This document shows, one piece after another, positions 39,792-40,635 of a stretch of DNA of 40,635 nucleotides. How positions within the stretch are numbered: the stretch's first letter is position 1; every line of letters starts with the position of its first letter. Source of the stretch: Neobacillus drentensis NBRC 102427 (GTDB taxonomy: Bacteria; Bacillota; Bacilli; Bacillales; Cytobacillaceae). Under the pieces are notes generated by a model. The model was given only the letters and a program-made list of their open reading frames with translations. It was not told the DNA's origin and ran no database searches. A program made the position numbers and the translations under genes. The DNA lies in contig NZ_BCUX01000045.1 in the NCBI RefSeq assembly GCF_001591445.1, positions 1 through 40,635 of the forward strand, read 5' to 3'.

Positions 39792-40405
39792 AAATTATTG
39801 TATTTGGTGCAACTGGCGGCGTGGGCCAAAATGTCGTGAAGCAAGCGTTAGAAAAAGAGCTTGAGGTAACTGCATTTGTACGCACTCCAGCAAAGATAGA
39901 ATTGGCACATGAGCAGTTACATATTATACAGGGCGATGCCTTCAATAAAGAAGAAGTCGCTGCAGCGATTGCAGGGCATGATGCAGTCATCTCATGTTTA
40001 GGCTCAAATCAAGGGATGAAAAAATCGACGGAGCTTGAAGAGATGACGAAAAACATTGTAGCTGGGATGCAGGCACATAATGTCAAACGGATCGTCTACA
40101 CAGCTTCTGCGGGAATTAACAAAGAAATTCCAGGCATTAGCGGGAAAATAGTCATGAAAATGCTAAAAAATGCTCTGACGGATCATCGCAATGCCGTTGA
40201 TTATATTGAAGCACATGGATTGAATTTCACGATCGTTAGACCGCTAGGATTAACAAATGATGCCTTAACAGGAAAGTACAGGGAATCAAAAGCAGGCGTA
40301 CCTGAAAAATCAAGAACGATTCCACGCGCTGATGTAGCACACTTTATTGTGAAAGCTTTAAGCGATGAACAATATGAAAACTCATCTATCGGTATTGCTA
40401 AATAA
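39788..40405 (+). CDS. NAD(P)-binding SDR-type oxidoreductase (biliverdin reductase B-like)
   Basis: 205 residues, atypical short-chain dehydrogenase with the Rossmann motif MKIIVFGATGGVGQNVVKQAL (1-21). Further landmarks: VTAFVRTPAKIE (NADP-phosphate side), IIQGDAFNKEEVAAAIAGHDAVISCLGS, NVKRIVYTASAG and FTIVRPLGLTNDALTGKY. The domain order follows the NAD(P)H-binding family that includes bacterial YwnB and human flavin/biliverdin reductase B. GGAGG Shine-Dalgarno. It sits 180 bases after the IsdG gene, behind a hairpin, so a role in reducing heme breakdown products is possible but unproven. Confidence 0.75.
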   Translation: MKIIVFGATGGVGQNVVKQALEKELEVTAFVRTPAKIELAHEQLHIIQGDAFNKEEVAAAIAGHDAVISCLGSNQGMKKSTELEEMTKNIVAGMQAHNVKRIVYTASAGINKEIPGISGKIVMKMLKNALTDHRNAVDYIEAHGLNFTIVRPLGLTNDALTGKYRESKAGVPEKSRTIPRADVAHFIVKALSDEQYENSSIGIAK

Positions 40406-40453
40406 AGTAAAGCTTCAACTAGTGGTGGCATCCCTCAATGACTATAAAAAAGA

Positions 40454-40507
40454 AAGGCTGAATCAAAAGTTGTTAAGATAAACAACTTTAAATTCAGCCT
40501 TTTTTGT
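40454..40507 (+). terminator. Terminator of the SDR gene
   Basis: Outer stem AAAGGCTGAAT / ATTCAGCCTTT and inner stem AAAGTTGTT / AACAACTTT with a 6-base loop, followed by T tract. Confidence 0.85.
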
Positions 40508-40609
40508 GATTCGTCGATGCTTTAATCTGAATAGTGCTCTTCTAGAAACCGTTCATCTCACTTTCATTTAAATAAGAAGTCCTGTCCTTAAAGTAACCAG
40601 CGAAGGAAA

Positions 40610-40635
40610 AATAAGCGGAGATTTTCCGGTTAGTT
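40610..40635. repeat. Partial copy of the inverted-repeat element
   Basis: AAAATAAGCGGAG followed by ATTTTCCGGTTA matches the reverse complement of the right arm of the element at 35148-35287 at nearly every base; it is cut by the window edge. Confidence 0.65.

Noticed and set aside
1..40635. CRISPR array, tRNA, rRNA, prophage or complete insertion sequence
   Set aside because: No regularly spaced direct repeats with unique spacers, no tRNA-like folds, no transposase, integrase or phage structural genes were seen.

Overview
The window looks like a chromosomal stretch of a low-GC Gram-positive, spore-former-type Bacillaceae (Bacillus, Neobacillus or similar). Reasons: strong AGGAGG-type ribosome binding sites, sigma-A promoters, frequent TTG/GTG starts, a Bacillus-type lysine riboswitch, RocB, PepT, YocH-like 3D proteins and a DUF4023-like peptide. 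Housekeeping and catabolic genes dominate. No rRNA, tRNA, CRISPR, replication gene or complete insertion sequence was seen.

Layout. 76-3225: a TetR-controlled ABC-2 exporter operon (regulator, ATPase, two permeases) whose promoter is flanked by two matching operators. 3495-6002: pepT, a phosphotransferase and a 41-residue peptide. 6066-8221: a type II (actin-like) DNA partition cassette, parR-parM, with about 18 copies of GTAWAC spaced near the DNA helical repeat upstream; this is the most unusual system here. 8289-9951: a DUF3052-like protein and an L,D-transpeptidase with cell-wall-binding repeats. 10154-13182: rluF, an XRE-cupin regulator and a flavin amine oxidase. 13383-15929: an amino-acid ABC importer under a complete lysine riboswitch, which identifies the substrate as lysine. 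16109-18889: rocB and an aldo/keto reductase.

19188-22573: envelope genes, namely two tandemly duplicated 3D-domain proteins (the first with a ruined LysM domain) and a membrane-anchored L,D-transpeptidase behind an Fnr/CRP-like palindrome. 22690-24774: a HIT protein and a PTS IIC-IIA protein with no IIB domain and with Cys in place of the phospho-accepting His of IIA. 24969-29257: a decayed zone with an M20 amidohydrolase fragment, a FUSC-type membrane protein, a TetR fragment fused at its break to a TRIC-channel fragment, and an intact M20 paralogue. 29324-36544: an MFS transporter, an AraC-GH39 regulator, a YjeM-like amino acid permease and glycerate kinase, with a roughly 140-bp inverted-repeat element at 35148-35287. 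A second copy of one arm starts at the right edge of the window.

36728-40405: a PadR regulator, an HrtBA-like ABC exporter and an IsdG-type heme monooxygenase with the full N6/W66/H76 triad, then an SDR oxidoreductase that resembles biliverdin reductase B. I read this as a heme-detoxification locus (efflux plus degradation) under PadR control. All functional calls come from reading translated sequence and remembered family features; no database search was run.
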